Assembly (NCBI GenBank): GCA_002689995.1
Contig: NZIV01000063.1
Span: 164,833-228,832 of the forward strand
Origin: Fidelibacterota bacterium
GTDB lineage: Bacteria > Fidelibacterota > Marinisomatia > SCGC-AAA003-L08 > GCA-2689995
DNA length: 64,000 nucleotides
Reading direction: 5' to 3'
Shown here: piece after piece, positions 16,279-25,374 of the stretch
Layout of the letters: every line of letters starts with the position of its first letter
How positions within the stretch are numbered: position 1 is the first letter of the stretch
Notes under the pieces: generated by a model
Databases searched by the model: none
What the model was told of the DNA's origin: nothing
What the model saw: only the letters and a program-made list of their open reading frames with translations
Translations under genes and position numbers: made by a program

Positions 16279-18051
16279 ATGCAAAACTCATACCTTACTT
16301 TTAAAGATTTTTTAAAATACACAATCCCTTGGAGAGCAAAAATATCCTGGGCAGCATTTTGCTCTGTGATGAATAAATTATTTGATATAATGCCAGAAAT
16401 TCTGATTGGCTTTGCTGTTGATTTAGTTATAAAGCAACAAGATAGTTTTATAGCTTCATTAGGGTTTAAAAGTCCAGAAAGTCAAGTTGCAATTCTAGCA
16501 ACATTTACATTTTTTATTTGGGTATTTGAATCTTTATTTCAGTATTTATATGCTATTGCGTGGAGAGGTATCGCTCAATCTGTAGAGCATGATATTCGGC
16601 TAGACGCCTATAATCACGTGCAGCATTTAGACTTGGAATGGCATGAAACACAAAGAGTAGGTAATTTAACAGCAATATTAAATGATGATGTTAACCAATT
16701 AGAGAGATTTTTAGATTCGGGAGCAAATGATATTATTCAGATAGCTGTATCTACTATAGCAATTGGTGCAGTTTTCTTTTATATTTCCCCAATTATTGCA
16801 TTAATAAGTACTCTTCCTGTTCCTTTAATTTTAGGAGTTACATTTTATTTTCAGAAAAATTTATCTCCAAAGTATATAGCTGTAAGAGAAGCAGCCGGAA
16901 AAATTAGTTCGACAATTTTTAATAATTTATCAGGAATAATAACAATAAAAAGCTTTACTTCAGAAGGAAGTGAATATTTACGTATTGATGAATTCAGTGA
17001 AAGTTATAGGGAAAAAAATAAAAAAGCGATTTTATTAAGTTCTGCTTTTGTGCCAGTTATACGCGTTGGTGTGCTTTCAGGATTTTTAGCAACTTTAGTT
17101 ATAGGCTCATTTATGACAATGAATAATCAAATAGCTGTAGGCTCTTTTAGTGTTTTAGTATTTTTGACGCAACGATTTTTGTGGCCATTTACAACCTTGG
17201 GTGAGATAGTAGATCAATTTGAAAGATCAATGGCATCGACAGGTAGAATTTTATCTTTATTAAAAATAGATATGTCAGTACAGGAAAATGAAAATCCTAA
17301 AAATATAAATAATAAAAGGTCAGATATTAGTTTCAACAATATTGACTTTGGATATTCTCAAGATAAATTAGTTTTTAATAATTTTTCTTTAAAAATTCCT
17401 TATGGACAAACTGTAGGAATTGTAGGTCAAACTGGTTCTGGTAAAACAACTTTAATAAAACTTTTATTAAGACTTTATGATGTGAAAAAGGGTGATATTT
17501 TTATAGGAGATCAAAAATTAAAAGATATTTCGCTTTCGAGCAATCGTGAAAATATTGGTTTTGTAAATCAAGAAATTCATTTATTTGATGGTAGTATTAA
17601 AGAAAATATTTCATATCCTAATCAACCAAATGATTTGATTAAAATTGAAAAAGCAGCAAAAGTTAGTCAAGCATTTGAGTTTATTTCTCAATTAAAAGAT
17701 GGGTTTGATACTCAGATTGGTGAGAGAGGTCAACGTTTAAGTGTCGGTCAAAAACAACGACTTACAATAGCTAGAGCAATTTATAAGGATCCACCAATAT
17801 TAGTTTTCGATGAAGCAACTTCTTCTGTTGATAATGAAACAGAACAATTAATTCAAAAAGCATTAGAAGAAATTTCAAAAAATAGAACTACAATTATTAT
17901 AGCACATCGACTTTCTACTGTACGAAATGCAAGTCAAATAATTGTTTTAGATAAAGGAAGAATTTCAGAGTCTGGTACGCACAAAGAGCTCTTAAAATTA
18001 GATGGTTTTTATAATCAATTATGGCAAATTCAGACTGGAGAAAAATTTTAA
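16279..18051 (+). CDS. ABC transporter, fused permease and ATPase (MsbA-like exporter)
   Basis: At 590 residues this is a complete half-transporter: a six-helix type IV permease domain (residues about 15-320) and an ATPase domain (about 345-585). Walker A is GQTGSGKTT, the signature LSVGQKQR, Walker B ILVFDEAT and the switch His is in IIAHRLST. It would act as a homodimer in the inner membrane and export a lipid or small hydrophobic compound. It starts 15 bases after the aldehyde dehydrogenase and its end overlaps the next gene by 31 bases. Confidence 0.9.
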   Translation: MQNSYLTFKDFLKYTIPWRAKISWAAFCSVMNKLFDIMPEILIGFAVDLVIKQQDSFIASLGFKSPESQVAILATFTFFIWVFESLFQYLYAIAWRGIAQSVEHDIRLDAYNHVQHLDLEWHETQRVGNLTAILNDDVNQLERFLDSGANDIIQIAVSTIAIGAVFFYISPIIALISTLPVPLILGVTFYFQKNLSPKYIAVREAAGKISSTIFNNLSGIITIKSFTSEGSEYLRIDEFSESYREKNKKAILLSSAFVPVIRVGVLSGFLATLVIGSFMTMNNQIAVGSFSVLVFLTQRFLWPFTTLGEIVDQFERSMASTGRILSLLKIDMSVQENENPKNINNKRSDISFNNIDFGYSQDKLVFNNFSLKIPYGQTVGIVGQTGSGKTTLIKLLLRLYDVKKGDIFIGDQKLKDISLSSNRENIGFVNQEIHLFDGSIKENISYPNQPNDLIKIEKAAKVSQAFEFISQLKDGFDTQIGERGQRLSVGQKQRLTIARAIYKDPPILVFDEATSSVDNETEQLIQKALEEISKNRTTIIIAHRLSTVRNASQIIVLDKGRISESGTHKELLKLDGFYNQLWQIQTGEKF

Positions 18052-19571
18052 TCATTAAGCAAATTTTAATATTTGTTGGTTCTTTTTTTATTGGTTGTAC
18101 AAATTTATATGATGAAGATCAACTTACATTAGTACTTTTGGGTGATCCTAAAAATTTAGATCCGGCTTATGCAACTGATGTTCGTTCAGGACAATTAATA
18201 ACATTAATGTATGATAATCTTGTTAAATATGGACATGGATTAGAATTAAATCCTGCATTAGCTAAATATTGGTCAATATCTGATGATGGTTTAGAATATA
18301 CATTTCATTTGAGAGATTCGGTAAAGTTTCAATCAGGTCAATTATTTAAAGCCAGTCATATTAAAACAAGTTTTGAAAGAATTTTATGCCCTAAGATTAA
18401 TTCAAGAAGATCATGGCTTTTTAAAAATGTTGTAGGAGCAGAAGATTATAAAATCAATAAGAGTAATCATGTTAAAGGATTTAAAGTTGAAAATGATTCT
18501 ATATTTAAAATTTATCTAAAAAAACCATTTGCGCCCTTTTTAGGATTTTTAGCAATGCCATCCGCCTCTATTGTTTTAGTAGACGGAGAAAAATTAGTAG
18601 GTACTGGGCCTTGGATACAAAAAGAGTGGATTAGAGATGGCCATTTTTTATTTTTAGCAAATAAATTTTATTTTAATGAAAAACCAAAATTAGATAAATT
18701 AAAAATTCGTATTTTACCCGAAGCACTTCCAAGAGTTGCTGAGTTTATCACGGGATATCTAGATATTATTGAAATTCCTAATGCAGAATTTGAATTATGG
18801 CAAAAGGATAAAGATTGGCAGGAAGAAATTCAATTAATTAATCAACTAAATATTTATTATATTGGATTAAATTGTTCTCGCCCTCCATTCAACGATATGA
18901 GAGTCCGACAGGCTATGAATCATGCAATTAATACTCAAAAAATTTTAGATACAATATTTGCTGGTAGAGGTCAAAAAGCAGGAGGACCTATTCCACCATC
19001 ACTACTAGAGAGAAACGAAAACCCACAATTTGAGTATAATTTAGAGCTGGCAAAGCAATTATTATCTGAATCTGGATATGAAGATGGATTTGAGGTTGAA
19101 CTGTGGCAAAGTCAATCTAAAGAACTTTTTCAAATAACAGAAATTATTCAGCATCAATTAAATGAGATTGGAATTACAGTAAGAATTATTCGGAATGATT
19201 GGAATATGTATTCTGATGCAGTAAAAAAAGGAATTCCAGATATGTATTATCGATCATGGTGGGCAGACTATCCAGATGCGGAAAATTTTCTCGCTCCACT
19301 TTTTGAGTCTGAAATTAGTAAAAAAAGATGGACAAGGTATGAAAACTCTGATTTGGATAAAATGATTAGAGAGCTTCAAATTGAAACTAAAAATGAGAAT
19401 CGTATTAAAATTGCAAGGAAAGCAAATGATTTATTAAAAAATGAAGCACCTTGGATATATTTATGGCATATGCAAAGCGCCGTAATTGCTCAGAAAAGAA
19501 TAAAAAATTGGGAGCCTTCTATCATGTTTAATGCAGAAAAATATAATAATGTATCTAAAGGCAATTCTTAA
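18021..19571 (+). CDS. Family 5 extracellular solute-binding lipoprotein (peptide-type)
   Basis: The 516-residue sequence has a lipoprotein signal (FFIGCTN) and the SBP_bac_5 fold of oligopeptide/dipeptide ABC binding proteins. Landmarks are GDPKNLDPAYATD, YDNLVKYG, the region ISDDGLEYTFHLRDSVKF, and the late DMYYRSWWADYPDAENFL. The start overlaps the exporter gene by 31 bases; the ATG at 18021 leaves a slightly polar leader before the hydrophobic core, and no alternative ATG gives a better signal peptide. No permease or ATPase genes for a peptide importer are adjacent, so its transport partner is elsewhere or it has another role. Confidence 0.88.
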   Translation: MANSDWRKILIIKQILIFVGSFFIGCTNLYDEDQLTLVLLGDPKNLDPAYATDVRSGQLITLMYDNLVKYGHGLELNPALAKYWSISDDGLEYTFHLRDSVKFQSGQLFKASHIKTSFERILCPKINSRRSWLFKNVVGAEDYKINKSNHVKGFKVENDSIFKIYLKKPFAPFLGFLAMPSASIVLVDGEKLVGTGPWIQKEWIRDGHFLFLANKFYFNEKPKLDKLKIRILPEALPRVAEFITGYLDIIEIPNAEFELWQKDKDWQEEIQLINQLNIYYIGLNCSRPPFNDMRVRQAMNHAINTQKILDTIFAGRGQKAGGPIPPSLLERNENPQFEYNLELAKQLLSESGYEDGFEVELWQSQSKELFQITEIIQHQLNEIGITVRIIRNDWNMYSDAVKKGIPDMYYRSWWADYPDAENFLAPLFESEISKKRWTRYENSDLDKMIRELQIETKNENRIKIARKANDLLKNEAPWIYLWHMQSAVIAQKRIKNWEPSIMFNAEKYNNVSKGNS

Positions 19572-19605
19572 ATTATAGAGCAATAATTAAAATAATATTT
19601 AAAAT

Positions 19606-20487
19606 TTGAAAAATACAATTCATATTTGGCTTTTAGCCTTTAGATTAAAAACTCTACCTGCTGCAATTGCTCCAATAATTATTGGATTATGTTATGCGTA
19701 TCAATCTGGCACATTTAAACCTATTATTGCAACTTTTACATTTATTGCAGCCATATTAATACAAATTGGAGCTAATCTTGCAAATGATGTATTTGATTTT
19801 GAAAAAGGCACCGATACAGAAGAAAGACTTGGTCCAAAGCGTGTAACACAGGCAGGATTATTACATCCTCAGCAAGTAAAAAATGCTATGATAATAATAT
19901 TTTCTTTCGCCCTTTTAATTGGCTATTATTTATCATGGGTTGGTGGCTGGCCTATTGTCCTAATTGGTAGTTTAGCTATTATATCTGGTATAGCCTATAC
20001 TGGAGGACCTTTTCCACTTGGTTATAATGGATTAGGTGATTTATTTGTATTTATATTTTTTGGAATTTTAGCTGTACCAGGGACTTATTATTTACAGGGA
20101 GGGGCTTTTTTTGACTCTATTGCAATTATTCTTGGAGCTACAATGGGATTAATGGCAGACTGTATTTTAATTGTCAATAATATACGAGATGCAGATATTG
20201 ATATAAAGACTGGTAAAAGAACTTTAGCAGTTATTTACGGAAAAACCAATTCTAAAATACAATATTCAATCTTTTCAGTTATTCCTTATTTATTACCATT
20301 TTGGATTTTCAACTATGTTATCCCAAAGCTTGCAATATTCATAGTATTGTTTAGCTTACCGATTTGTATTCATAATATAATGGATATTTGGAAAAAATCT
20401 GGTAAATCTTTGAATTTAGTATTGACAAATACTGCTCGTCTTCAATTTATTTATACCATATTATTAGCAATTGGAATTATAATTTGA
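19606..20487 (+). CDS. menA: 1,4-dihydroxy-2-naphthoate polyprenyltransferase MenA
   Basis: Integral-membrane UbiA-family prenyltransferase that attaches the polyprenyl side chain in menaquinone synthesis. The first Asp-rich motif is [11 protein letters not shown] (residues 60-70) and the second is [14 protein letters not shown]. About eight to nine membrane segments are apparent and the N-terminus has the family-typical [11 protein letters not shown]. The start is a TTG that places this block correctly. Its stop overlaps menC by four bases. MenA, MenC and MenE are consecutive here; menB, menD, menF and menH are not in the window. Confidence 0.93.
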   Translation: MKNTIHIWLLAFRLKTLPAAIAPIIIGLCYAYQSGTFKPIIATFTFIAAILIQIGANLANDVFDFEKGTDTEERLGPKRVTQAGLLHPQQVKNAMIIIFSFALLIGYYLSWVGGWPIVLIGSLAIISGIAYTGGPFPLGYNGLGDLFVFIFFGILAVPGTYYLQGGAFFDSIAIILGATMGLMADCILIVNNIRDADIDIKTGKRTLAVIYGKTNSKIQYSIFSVIPYLLPFWIFNYVIPKLAIFIVLFSLPICIHNIMDIWKKSGKSLNLVLTNTARLQFIYTILLAIGIII

Positions 20488-21527
20488 TAGTATCTGGAAT
20501 AAAGTTTAGACCATATAGAATTAGATTTAAAAATGTATTTAATACGGCAATAAATAAATATGAATTTCGTGAAGGTATAATTATTGAAATTCAATCTGAT
20601 AATATTTCTGGTTTTGGCGAAACTGCACCATTGCCAAACTTTTCAAATGAAAATTTAACTGATTCTCGTCATTGTTTAGAAGGCTTTCATCTTGCATTAG
20701 AAGGAATAAACGAAGAATTTAGTCTTGAAGATTTACTCCTTTTAGCAAATGCTCAATCATTTAATAATCCATCTGCTTTATATGGTCTTGAAACAGCAAT
20801 TTATGATTTATATTCAAAAAAAAATAAAATTCCTTTTTGGAAAATATTTAGAGAATCTGTTCCTCAACAAGTTTTAGTAAATGGTTTGGAAAATGATATT
20901 GATAAAGATATTAAATTTAATGTTTATAAAATAAAATTGTTAAATACTAATATATTTGATTTAAAAGAAAAAATCAATAAAATACAGGATAAAATAGGAT
21001 TTGATTGTAAAATTAGAATTGATGCAAATGGTAGTTTAAATTTAGTCCGTGCAATTCGTATATGTAAAGAATTAGAAGAATATAATATTGATTATATCGA
21101 ACAGCCCTTACCACCAAAAGAATTAGAGGATATGGCAGAATTACGACTTCATACAGATATACCAATTGCCGTGGATGAGTCTTTAATTAATTTAGAATCT
21201 GCAAAAAAAATTATCGACTATCAATCTGCAGATATTTTCGTTATCAAACCTATGCTGGTAGGTAGTTATGAATCTTGTTTAGAAATAATAAAAATTGGTA
21301 ATGAAAATCAAATTAGTACAGTGATTACCACAACTTTAGGAACAGAAATAGAGCGTCATTCTTGTATTAACTTATCATTTATTGGGAACTTAAAACTACC
21401 ATGTGGACTAGCAACTGCAAACTTATTGGAAAATAATATCATTAAGACTCCAATAACTAAGTCAATAATTTCAAAGCCAATTGAAAGTGGGTTAGGAGTA
21501 GTACCTACTTTAATCCCCTATTTATGA
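20484..21527 (+). CDS. menC: o-Succinylbenzoate synthase MenC
   Basis: A 347-residue member of the enolase superfamily that dehydrates SHCHC to o-succinylbenzoate. Catalytic and metal-binding landmarks are visible: KIKL near residue 148 (general base Lys), RIDANGS, DYIEQPL and AVDES for the metal carboxylates, and FVIKPM for the second Lys. The TTG start overlaps the menA stop and the gene's stop overlaps menE, a translationally coupled series. Some homologues have N-acylamino-acid racemase activity, but the men neighbours favour OSB synthase. Confidence 0.92.
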   Translation: MIVSGIKFRPYRIRFKNVFNTAINKYEFREGIIIEIQSDNISGFGETAPLPNFSNENLTDSRHCLEGFHLALEGINEEFSLEDLLLLANAQSFNNPSALYGLETAIYDLYSKKNKIPFWKIFRESVPQQVLVNGLENDIDKDIKFNVYKIKLLNTNIFDLKEKINKIQDKIGFDCKIRIDANGSLNLVRAIRICKELEEYNIDYIEQPLPPKELEDMAELRLHTDIPIAVDESLINLESAKKIIDYQSADIFVIKPMLVGSYESCLEIIKIGNENQISTVITTTLGTEIERHSCINLSFIGNLKLPCGLATANLLENNIIKTPITKSIISKPIESGLGVVPTLIPYL

Positions 21528-22948
21528 TTCAATTTATCACAGAAAACTTAGAAAAAAATCCAAATTTAACATTTGTTGAATTTTCAAATAGAAAATATAG
21601 TTATGAAGAATTTTTTTACCAAGTTATACATTCGGCTAGAATATTAAATAGTTATGAAATTCCACATCGAAATCTAATTGGAATACAAATTGAAAACAAT
21701 CTTGAATTTTTAATTCAATGGTTTGCTTGTAATTTTTTAGGTTTAACTTCTGTTCTTTTAAATCCAAAAGCATATGGTGAGGAACTTCAGAAATATATTG
21801 AATCTGTCCAACTAAAAACACTTATCACAAATCGAAAATCGATCGACCAATTAAGTAATTATAAATTAGATTTGATTTTTATTGAGGATTCTCCTTCAAT
21901 CTCATTATGTGGAAATGAATTAAATAAATTTAATTGGAGTGTTGATGATGTAGTTACAATTATTTTTACGAGTGGAAGCGATGGTATCCCCAAGCCAGTT
22001 GAATTAACAATATCAAATTTTACTTCATCATTTTATAGTTGGAATAGTGAAATTCAATTTGTAAATGATAAGATTATTAATTTTTTACCATTACATCATA
22101 TTTCTGGAATTTCACCAATTTTTCGTGGATTATTAAGTAAAACTCCAATTCATTTAATAAATAAATTTCAAATAAATAAATTTATTAATTATTGCAAAAT
22201 AAATCATCCTACAATTGTAAGTATGGTTCCAACAGTTATTTATAAGTTACTCAAGACGAAAGAAGGTATTGATTGCTTAAATTCTTTTAAAATGATTTTA
22301 GTTGGAGGGGGACCATCATCAAAAAATATTTTAAAAACTTGTTTAAAGCATGATATTAATATTTTTATCACTTACGGTATGACAGAAACTTGCTCAGGTA
22401 TATCTGGTTTTTGGATTAAAAATAATAAAGATAAATTAGATTCTGTAGGAAAACCATTAAAAGATGTAGTGATAACTACCAAATATACATCAGAAGAATT
22501 TTCACAAATTTGTATTAAAGGAAATATGGTTGCAAAAGGTTACTTTAAAAATAATAAATTTAATTATCAATTTAATTCAGATGATTATGGTAAATATGAT
22601 ATAGATGGATTTTTATATTTAAAACCACTTAGAAATGATAAAATTATCAGTGGCGGTGAAAATGTTAATCCAATTGATGTTGAAAATGTTATTTTAGAAA
22701 TATCTGGAATTATTGGTTGTTGTGTGGTTGGTATTGAAGATGAAGTATGGGGAGAAAAAATTATTGCTTTTATTACAAGAAAAAAAAATATCGAGGAATC
22801 TTTAGTTTTGAAACATTGTAAAAAGAGATTATTAGATTTTAAAATTCCAAAAAAAATAATCTTTTGTGTAGATTTACCTCAAAATGAACTTGGGAAAATA
22901 AATAGAAAACTAGCTAAAAAATTAATTATAAATTCCGAACACATCTAA
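21524..22948 (+). CDS. menE: o-Succinylbenzoate-CoA ligase MenE
   Basis: An AMP-forming acyl-CoA synthetase of 474 residues that activates o-succinylbenzoate with ATP and CoA. The phosphate-binding loop is TIIFTSGSDGIPKPVELT; downstream are ITYGMTETC, the hinge region DGFLYLKPLRNDKIISGGENVN (shown in part) and the catalytic C-terminal Lys in NELGKINRK. It overlaps menC by four bases. Its 3' end overlaps the convergent FGE-fold gene by 23 bases, an unusually tight convergent junction with no terminator. Confidence 0.92.
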   Translation: MIQFITENLEKNPNLTFVEFSNRKYSYEEFFYQVIHSARILNSYEIPHRNLIGIQIENNLEFLIQWFACNFLGLTSVLLNPKAYGEELQKYIESVQLKTLITNRKSIDQLSNYKLDLIFIEDSPSISLCGNELNKFNWSVDDVVTIIFTSGSDGIPKPVELTISNFTSSFYSWNSEIQFVNDKIINFLPLHHISGISPIFRGLLSKTPIHLINKFQINKFINYCKINHPTIVSMVPTVIYKLLKTKEGIDCLNSFKMILVGGGPSSKNILKTCLKHDINIFITYGMTETCSGISGFWIKNNKDKLDSVGKPLKDVVITTKYTSEEFSQICIKGNMVAKGYFKNNKFNYQFNSDDYGKYDIDGFLYLKPLRNDKIISGGENVNPIDVENVILEISGIIGCCVVGIEDEVWGEKIIAFITRKKNIEESLVLKHCKKRLLDFKIPKKIIFCVDLPQNELGKINRKLAKKLIINSEHI

Positions 22949-24029
22949 AGCCATAGTGTTCTCTCAGATATTGTGCAAAAGATGTTGTTTCGCTGATAGT
23001 CGTCTGAGTAAAAGATAGGTTTTGGTAAGATCCACCTTTTAATACATAACCTTCACCAATAATATAATCTGTTGACCATTCCCAAACATTACCAGCCATA
23101 TCATATGCACCAAATGGTGATTTACTATCAAAATTTCCATTCATACCATTAAAATATCCTACTGGAGTTGTTCCTGGCTCCCAGGGATCTTCAGACTCAT
23201 CAAAGTTTGAATGGATTTCATTATTATAATTACCCCAAGGATAAATATATCCTGAAACACCGCGAGCAACTTTCTCCCATTCTGCTACTGAAGGAAGTCT
23301 CATTTTATAATTCTCTGCAAAAGCTTTCGCTCCATACCAAGAGACACCAGTTATTGGATGCTTATTATAAGACGAGTCCATTGCAATGAATTGATTTTCT
23401 TCCATAGTAATTGCGCCTAAGTGATATAAGTTAGAAGAATCACCCCACGCTATAAAATCTCTCATTGTACCATCAACTAATCCTCGAATCTTATTATCAG
23501 AAATCATAATTTCTTCAGATTCAAATGCCTCATTTAAATAAATCAAATATTGCTCTAAAGTGACTGGATACGTCATCATTTGGTAGTCATAAGAAATTTG
23601 AGATTGAACATTATCTGAATCTAAATATACTCCAGAGGGTATATTAATAAAGTCTAATGTGTTATCTACAAAGATTTCAATTTCAGTAGAAAATCCTTCA
23701 TTACCAAATTCATCCTCTCCTACTCCTTGTATAATTATACTTCCTGGTTCATAATTAATAACATCTAGCATAAAGTAAAATATATTTGGGGTAGTAAATT
23801 CAGTAGACATAATATGTTCATTAATGAAACCATTTCCAAATATTCGCAAGTTCATTTTGAATACTTGAGATTTATCACTTACTTCAAATCGAATTTCAAC
23901 AGAGTCAGAGGCAACATATCCAGCCTCAGGATAAATTAATGAGACAAAAGGACCGTCAACGTCTTGGTTGAAACTATCGCCACATCCATAGAAAAATAGA
24001 ATAGAAAAGATTGATAAAAATTTATTCAA
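22926..24029 (-). CDS. Lipoprotein with formylglycine-generating-enzyme (SUMF1) fold, catalytic cysteines absent
   Basis: The 367-residue protein has a lipoprotein signal (LFFYGCGDS), an Ig-like or beta region (residues 25-125), then an FGE-sulfatase fold: YPVTLEQYLIYLNEA, LPSVAEWEKVARG, YPWGNY, GAYDMAGNVWEWS and a final FRCVRN. In true formylglycine-generating enzymes the segment after the GGS motif carries two catalytic cysteines; here it reads GGSYQNLSFTQTTIS, with none. So it is probably a non-oxidising member, perhaps ligand-binding. It lies 40 bases after the amidohydrolase pair and is likely co-transcribed. A shorter relative is at 63109. Confidence 0.85.
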   Translation of the reverse strand: MNKFLSIFSILFFYGCGDSFNQDVDGPFVSLIYPEAGYVASDSVEIRFEVSDKSQVFKMNLRIFGNGFINEHIMSTEFTTPNIFYFMLDVINYEPGSIIIQGVGEDEFGNEGFSTEIEIFVDNTLDFINIPSGVYLDSDNVQSQISYDYQMMTYPVTLEQYLIYLNEAFESEEIMISDNKIRGLVDGTMRDFIAWGDSSNLYHLGAITMEENQFIAMDSSYNKHPITGVSWYGAKAFAENYKMRLPSVAEWEKVARGVSGYIYPWGNYNNEIHSNFDESEDPWEPGTTPVGYFNGMNGNFDSKSPFGAYDMAGNVWEWSTDYIIGEGYVLKGGSYQNLSFTQTTISETTSFAQYLREHYGFRCVRNL

Positions 24030-24069
24030 AGTATATAATAATAATTTTTTAAGGTATCAAATTACGGAT

Positions 24070-25374
24070 TTATTTCTTAGGCAAAATACTTTTTTGTATG
24101 TATTTTTCAGTATACTTACGATAAAGCATTTTATGCCTATCAGACATATCTACTCGCTTACCATTTATATAGGCTATTTCTACATTTGAGCGTATATCTA
24201 AAATATCTCCATCTGAAATAAATAATGTAGCTTCTTTTCCGGGTTCTAATGAACCAACTAAGTCTGCAATACCTAAGATTTCTGCGGTTGATAGTGTTAT
24301 TGAACGAATAGCTTCATCAGATAGTAAGCCAAATGAAGCAGCCATAGCAGCATGGTAAGGTAAATTTCTTAAGTGTGGCGTCTGGAAAGAACTAGTGCTA
24401 TTTGAAATACAGAATTTTACTCCTGCTTCAAAAAGAACTTTAGGTGTTTTATAAGGTTGATCATAATCCTCGTATCTGCGCTTGGGGGTTGATAAAACAG
24501 ATTCAAAAATTATAGGGATATCTTTTTCAACTAATAAATCTGTAACTCTCCAAGCATCTTTACCTCCTAAAATAATAATTTCTATATCTTGGTTTTCAGC
24601 CCAATAAATACTTGATTCTATCTCTTTAACAGAGTTTGCTTTAATAATTAATGGAATCTCACCATTTATTACTTTTAATAACGCTTGTAATCGAGGATTT
24701 GATTTAAAATTAAAACTAAATTTATCTAATTTATTATATGCTCGTGCAGAATTAAATATTTTATCAATTTCATTTAAGGCATTTTCACGAGTTTTTTCCT
24801 GCTCTTTGATTGATTTTTTATTCCAATGACTGAAATTTAAATCCATAGATGGCCAATTTAAATTCATTGCAATAGGGTGTTTCAAGGTACAATCTTCCCA
24901 TGTCCAACCATCTAGTAACATCATAGATGATATACCTGGAATTCTTCCTGATTGTGGAATAACATGTGATAATAAAATACCATTACTTCTTGAAACAGGT
25001 ATAAGTTCAGAATCAGGGTGGTAACTAACATTAGCATTTACATTAGGATTAATTGAACCTGTTTCTGCATAATCACGAGTTGCTCTAACTGAATTTATCT
25101 CTTGCAAACCTAACGTAGAACCTGCAGAAATTAATCCAGGGTATATGTGTTTTTCTGAAACATCGATAATTTCTGTATTTGCTGGAATATCAAGTCCATA
25201 TCCGATAGCAATTATTTTACCATTATCAAAAAGTAAATCTGGTCCATAAATAGTTCCATCGCTTATAGTATGAATAATACCATTTCTTAATAATATGGGG
25301 TTAGATTGTGTCGGTCCTGGAATTTGATTAGACGAAAATAAAACTGATATAATTATAGTTAATAACTTTTTCAT
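24070..25374 (-). CDS. Secreted amidohydrolase-like protein with degenerate metal site
   Basis: A 434-residue exported protein (signal peptide TIIISVLFSS) of the imidazolonepropionase/dihydroorotase-like amidohydrolase superfamily. The usual metal-binding HxH after the first strand is replaced: the expected position reads YPGLISAGSTLG. The family C-terminus LGIADLVGSLEPGKEATLFI and GDILDI is intact. It overlaps the larger upstream amidohydrolase by four bases, so the two are coupled and may form a complex in which this subunit is non-catalytic. Substrate unknown. Confidence 0.85.
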   Translation of the reverse strand: MKKLLTIIISVLFSSNQIPGPTQSNPILLRNGIIHTISDGTIYGPDLLFDNGKIIAIGYGLDIPANTEIIDVSEKHIYPGLISAGSTLGLQEINSVRATRDYAETGSINPNVNANVSYHPDSELIPVSRSNGILLSHVIPQSGRIPGISSMMLLDGWTWEDCTLKHPIAMNLNWPSMDLNFSHWNKKSIKEQEKTRENALNEIDKIFNSARAYNKLDKFSFNFKSNPRLQALLKVINGEIPLIIKANSVKEIESSIYWAENQDIEIIILGGKDAWRVTDLLVEKDIPIIFESVLSTPKRRYEDYDQPYKTPKVLFEAGVKFCISNSTSSFQTPHLRNLPYHAAMAASFGLLSDEAIRSITLSTAEILGIADLVGSLEPGKEATLFISDGDILDIRSNVEIAYINGKRVDMSDRHKMLYRKYTEKYIQKSILPKK

